The notes below the pieces were generated by a model. It ran no database searches. It worked only from the letters and a program-made list of their open reading frames with translations, and was not told the DNA's origin. From Acridotheres tristis (Eukaryota > Chordata > Aves > Passeriformes > Sturnidae), in contig CM072908.1 of NCBI GenBank assembly GCA_037013685.1, positions 2,679,001-2,743,000 on the forward strand: a stretch of DNA of 64,000 bases, written 5' to 3'. A program made the position numbers and the translations under genes. Position 1 is the first letter of the stretch. Each line of letters begins with the position of its first letter. Below are positions 59,962 to 64,000 of this stretch, in pieces.

Positions 59962-62067
59962 CTCTGTGTGCTTGGACAGGTAAAAATCTGGATTTTCCTC
60001 CAATTTCTGATGGACATTTCAATTCAGTAATATACAGCTGACAGGACACTTGGGCTGGAATAAACTGACAGTTCTGTACATTTGAAACATTTTTATTGAA
60101 AACCAAGTGTGGTGCTGGAATGATGAGGAGGGGTTAATGCAGTTCAGCCCCTCAGGTGAGACCTGCACAGGTCAGACAGCCAAGGCCTCACCCAGGTTGT
60201 GTTCCTGCTATTTTTGTTTGGCACCTCTGCAAATTTTAATCTTCGTGGTGATCACTAAGCATGAGGTTTGAGGAGGAGCCAGGAGGAGGAAGGGGGAAGG
60301 CAGAGGGTGCTGGGCTGATGGAGCTCGGGCTGGCAGCCAGGATTCCCTGGCCTCTCCCACATGCAGGGGGATGGAGCAGGGGGGCCCTGGCACGGGGTGG
60401 GGAAGAGCCAGACAGGAACATTGATCGTCCCTTTGATGTGATCTGACATCAGAGAAAGTGGAAGCAGAGGCCACAGAGGGAAAACTGCAACCTCAGCGCT
60501 CCATGGGGACACTCGATGGGATGGATTGGTGGCTTTGCTCTCCCAGAGATGAGTTTTTTGTGGGATCCTTTCTAGGGAAAAACAAGGAGTGTGTCAGTGT
60601 CCTACTAGGACTAGTGTGTACATTAGTCAGAGCCTTGATGATTCCTGCAGAATTGTAACCTCCTCTTAATAATGCTGTCAATAAACCCATCAGAAAAGGT
60701 AAAATCGCAGTGAAATGATTCAGGTGTGTGGTTGGAGTGGTAAAATCCTTCCAAAGAGTGTAACCTGAGTATGGTGGCTCAGCCACCTTTACACAGAGAT
60801 GACTTGCTTTATTGGTAATCTGGTTTTTGAGTGTTGTTTCAAGCATTTGCAAGTAAAACATCTTTGCCCACAAGGAAGGAGTTGCCTTTCACTCCCTCCT
60901 TCCTACCCCAGGAATTTCTGTATATGGTGACAAATATACCTTGCTTTCCTTGTGAGTCTGGACCTGATCACTTTTGTTCTACTGAAAAATGTAATAATTA
61001 AAACAGAGCCATTCATTAAGGTAATTCTTTAGACTTGTTGTTTCATGTGGAGGAGAAAACACCACAAAAATAAATCTGACTTATGCATGAGACATAAAAG
61101 TGTTGTCTAAGACGTTAACAGATCTCAGTCAGCTGACGTGAGGGAGCTGGGAGAAAAGATGCTTAAATATTGCCCCTTTCAAAGAGGGACCAGTCTTGTA
61201 CACGGGTTTTGAACAAAGTTTTGAGGATACTCAGACATTTATTTCTCTATGCAGAGTCTTGTCTATGAACCTGGATAAACCCAGGACTAAGTGACTGCTT
61301 GGCTCCAGCACAGGTGTCTAAGTCAGTGCCAGCTGATGGATTATCTGCAGGTTTTAAAGCATCTCCTTCAGGGTGAATTGCACTCCCAAAGTGCCTTTCT
61401 GTTGCCTGCAAGGGAATCTGGACAACTAGCTCAAATAGAGGCAACTCCATATAAACACCTGTAAGCAGATGGTACCTGTGGTGAACCCAGTTCAAAATAA
61501 CCATATTTTACATGTCAGTGCTTGGGTTTGAACTTGGCATGTGGACTCAGTGTTGGAGAACACAATGAGCAGGAATTCTTAGGAATGTGTGAGAGGTGTC
61601 AGGAAAAGGAGCAAAAAAAGAGCCACTCTTTTGAAGTGTCCACTTTTGGAGGATTTTATCACAGACCAACTTAAATCTTCTTTTCTCTTGAACTCTATGC
61701 TTTTATTTAGAAAGATGAACTGAGCCCTTTTGAGTTGTTGGGGGTTTCCACAAATACATCCTGCAACAGTTTTCTGCAGCTATTGGCAAGTTGCAGTCAA
61801 AGGTTTGAAAACTGAATGTTCAACGTGTACTGGACAAAACTCATGAGCTGCACCTTGAATTGTTTCCCAGCTGGAATTAATGGTGTTTAACCCTATTAAA
61901 GAATTAAGGAAAAGGAGGTTCTTTGGGGTTTGTTTGCTATGAAAACATCAGTCTTGTTTCTGTAGTGCCTTCTGCTGGAAAATACCGAATTCCTTCAGAA
62001 ACTGTGATGCTGTTCACATTTTTTAATGTTTACATTTGATTTACCTAAAGCCATTCAAATAACATCA

Positions 62068-62140
62068 GTGTCAGAGGCAGGAATAAAACCCAGTGCTGCT
62101 GACCTTCAGGCCTGTGTAACTCTCAGTCCTGCCCTAAAGC
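62068..62140 (-). mobile_element. Possible MIR-type SINE 5' fragment (minus orientation)
   Basis: On the + strand cagaggcaggaataaaaccc agtgctgctgacc, then tctcagtcctgccctaaagc, resembles the reverse complement of the tRNA-like 5' part of amniote MIR elements (family form: ...AGGGAACAGAACCCAGGAGTCCTGACTCCCAGTC...). Only about 60 informative bases, so low confidence. Confidence 0.4.
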
Positions 62141-63682
62141 TGATGGACAGATCGTTCTCCAAATGTCACAATGGAGAGAAGGGGGGTGTGCTCTTTTAAT
62201 TTTTTTTTCTGGGGAAAAAAAGGAAGAGTCATTGGAAATATCCCTGAGAAGGGCATGTGCTCTTCATATGGGCTGTAATGAGATGAAAGTAGGTAGAACC
62301 AGTGAGTTTTGCACAAACCCCAAGTCTGGGACCCTAGCTTTAAAACAAATATGTCTGCTTTAGGTCAGTAGATCTCAAAATTGGGCAGTTGGCATTTATT
62401 TGTTCGATGTCCTCACTGTCCTCAGCAGTGCTTGAGGACAGTCTCACCTCCCCTTGTTTTGGGTTTAGACTGATCTGCAAACTAAAGAAATCGACTCCGA
62501 AAAGAGTGAAGTTGAGGTTTGGGGGTTTTGGTGGGATTTTTGTCCAGCTTTAATTCTATTTAAAAAGGGGAAGCAAGCACAAACTAATGTGACTGCTTTC
62601 CCACCCATGTGAAGCTGCCTCGACTTGCATTCCACGTGGGTCCTGCTGGCTCTACAATGTCTGCTGCTGACAGCACATGATTTTAGTATCTAATTCTATT
62701 AGTCATGACCTAAATCAGCTTTAAAATGGTTAAACACATAGAAGAGGAGTAGGAGTAGAGTGTCAAGAATAGCTTGGAAGAAGATGTTATCCCACATACC
62801 AAGGAGCTGGTATCTCAAAGGTGTCACAGTGATGGAAGTGAGGAGAGGGCTGAGCTGCCAAGTCGGCATAACAAATAAATATTGACTCCCAATGGAACGT
62901 GCACTTCTCCATTAATTCAAAATATCCCGTGGCACTCCTGGGGCAGAGCTACCACAGAGTTCCAGGGGAGCTGTTCTTGTGCTGCACCTTTGGGAACAAT
63001 TCCCATCCAACCTGGCTGGGCTCAGGGAACAGGAGCAGGAGCCAGAACCCAGCAGCCTTCAGCCTCAGCTGCCGAGTGAGTCACTTGGGCTGTTTTTGTT
63101 GTGCAGGAGGAAGCTGGGATGGGGCTCATGGATCTATGGCACAGCTCCTTGGCTCTTCATACAGGTCATGATGTAAAATTAGGCCTCATTTCTGAGACTA
63201 ATTGTCACTAAAAAGGCGTTTTTGGCCTTAATGTTTGGGTTGCTCTGGTTTCCTCAGTGTAGAGCTGTGGAAATGCTGCTCCATTTACATTTTTTATAAT
63301 CCTGTTTCTCACCACTCCCAACATGCTATCGTGCTGTCTTTGGATGGTTGAAAGGAACCACAGACCTACAAAGCAGCAAGTGGAAAAATGTAGGAAAGAA
63401 TGTCAGGAGCACTGACAGGGTCTGAGGGAGCTGTGCTGGAAGTTTACAGTGGATGTGTTGGAGTGAAGGGAGTGTCAGCAAACCCACCTTGCAGGGTGTC
63501 TTGGTGGTGTTAATGCATTCACATTAACTGCAGCCCTTAATTCATTTGCATTTCTTCATTTCTTGGTACTTGCCAGGAGCTTCACACCCTATCGAGAGGA
63601 AAGGTGACCCAGAAGGAGCAAAAATCCAGGATTTTTCAAAAGCATACATTTGCCAGAGATAGATATTGCTTCTCCTTGGGTT

Positions 63683-63732
63683 TTAAAGGGGGAGAGCTCA
63701 GCTGGAGCTCAGTGTTGGAGCTCTCCCTTTAA
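63683..63732. repeat. 15-bp inverted repeat with 2-nt bulge
   Basis: Arm one TTAAAGGGGGAGAGCTC (63683-63699) pairs with arm two GAGCTCTCCCTTTAA (63718-63732) over 15 bp, with two extra G in arm one. The 18-nt spacer holds another gagctc-like repeat (ctggagctca). The whole is a strong hairpin former of about 50 nt. Confidence 0.85.
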
Positions 63733-64000
63733 GGCTTGTGGTTATAGCCCATGTTTTAATCGTTACTTTGATCTGATTAAATCCTCAGCCACAGAGAAAT
63801 CAGCTTAGAGAAACATGTCTCCTGTTGAACCTGAGAGCAGCAGCAGTTCAGAAAACCAAGCCAAGCCAAATACCATTAGAAAAAAAAAAATGGAAGCTTT
63901 AGGTGTCACCAAGAGTTGTGAGGAGGTGAATGACTGGCACTGCTTTCCAGCAGGGTGTCCTGGGGATACCCAGACTCCCCTGTGCCTTCATCTCCTGTGC

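Larger units (their letters stand above)
56701..64000. other. Non-coding sequence with palindromic and motif-rich stretches
   Basis: No gene is recognised. It includes an ATT microsatellite near 57037-57048, a T13 run at 57889-57901, a 12-bp inverted repeat (57578-57618), three adjacent palindromes (58381-58425), a 9-bp inverted repeat (59939-59961), a possible MIR fragment near 62.1 kb and a 15-bp inverted repeat near the end (63683-63732). Open frames here (up to 199 codons at 58459-59058) show no domains. Confidence 0.55.

Noticed and set aside
1..64000. tRNA, rRNA, known microRNA, CRISPR arrays, bacterial operons, processed pseudogenes and endogenous retroviral genes
   Set aside because: Looked for characteristic motifs on both strands by eye and saw none. 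Short or strongly diverged cases could be missed without a profile search.

Overview
The window looks like vertebrate, most likely avian, nuclear DNA. It has no bacterial-style gene packing, operons or ribosome-binding sites. CpG is depleted everywhere except one dense island. The recognisable repeats are CR1 LINE 3' ends (the main avian retrotransposon) and old, decayed MIR/CORE-type SINEs. Repeat density is very low, and I see no Alu, L1 or processed gene copies. A bird is the best fit; the exact lineage cannot be read from this.

The 64 kb is almost entirely non-coding, either a very large intron or an intergenic interval. Open frames longer than 100 codons occur on both strands, but they lack recognisable domains, run through homopolymers, CR1 or the CpG island, and are best read as chance. 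The one sequence with a protein-like signature is a 58-bp candidate exon at 46020-46077 (+). It encodes the second half of a C2H2-like zinc finger and has a strong acceptor and a usable donor. If real, the window lies inside a zinc-finger gene transcribed on the + strand.

Layout. 1-12 kb: unique A/T-rich sequence with a minus-strand CR1 tail near 1.0-1.1 kb, a G4-capable tract at 4.92 kb and a homeodomain/octamer motif cluster near 6.0 kb. 12-20 kb: two MIR copies (12.8 kb on +, 19.7 kb on -) and a weak MIR tail at 15.5 kb. 24.3 kb: a 37-bp tandem repeat. 36.8-37.2 kb: the only CpG island, preceded by a 10-bp tandem repeat, a likely promoter or alternative first exon. 46.0 kb: the candidate zinc-finger exon. 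54.5-55.2 kb: a CR1 copy whose interior has expanded into a 20/31-bp minisatellite. 56.5 kb: a third good MIR copy, interrupted by a T tract. 57.6-58.4 kb: a stretch with a 12-bp perfect inverted repeat and three back-to-back palindromes, perhaps a conserved regulatory element.

No tRNA, rRNA, known microRNA, CRISPR array or complete gene was found. How the parts work together is inference: an island promoter at about 37 kb reading rightward could reach the 46 kb exon, and the motif-rich stretches could be enhancers.
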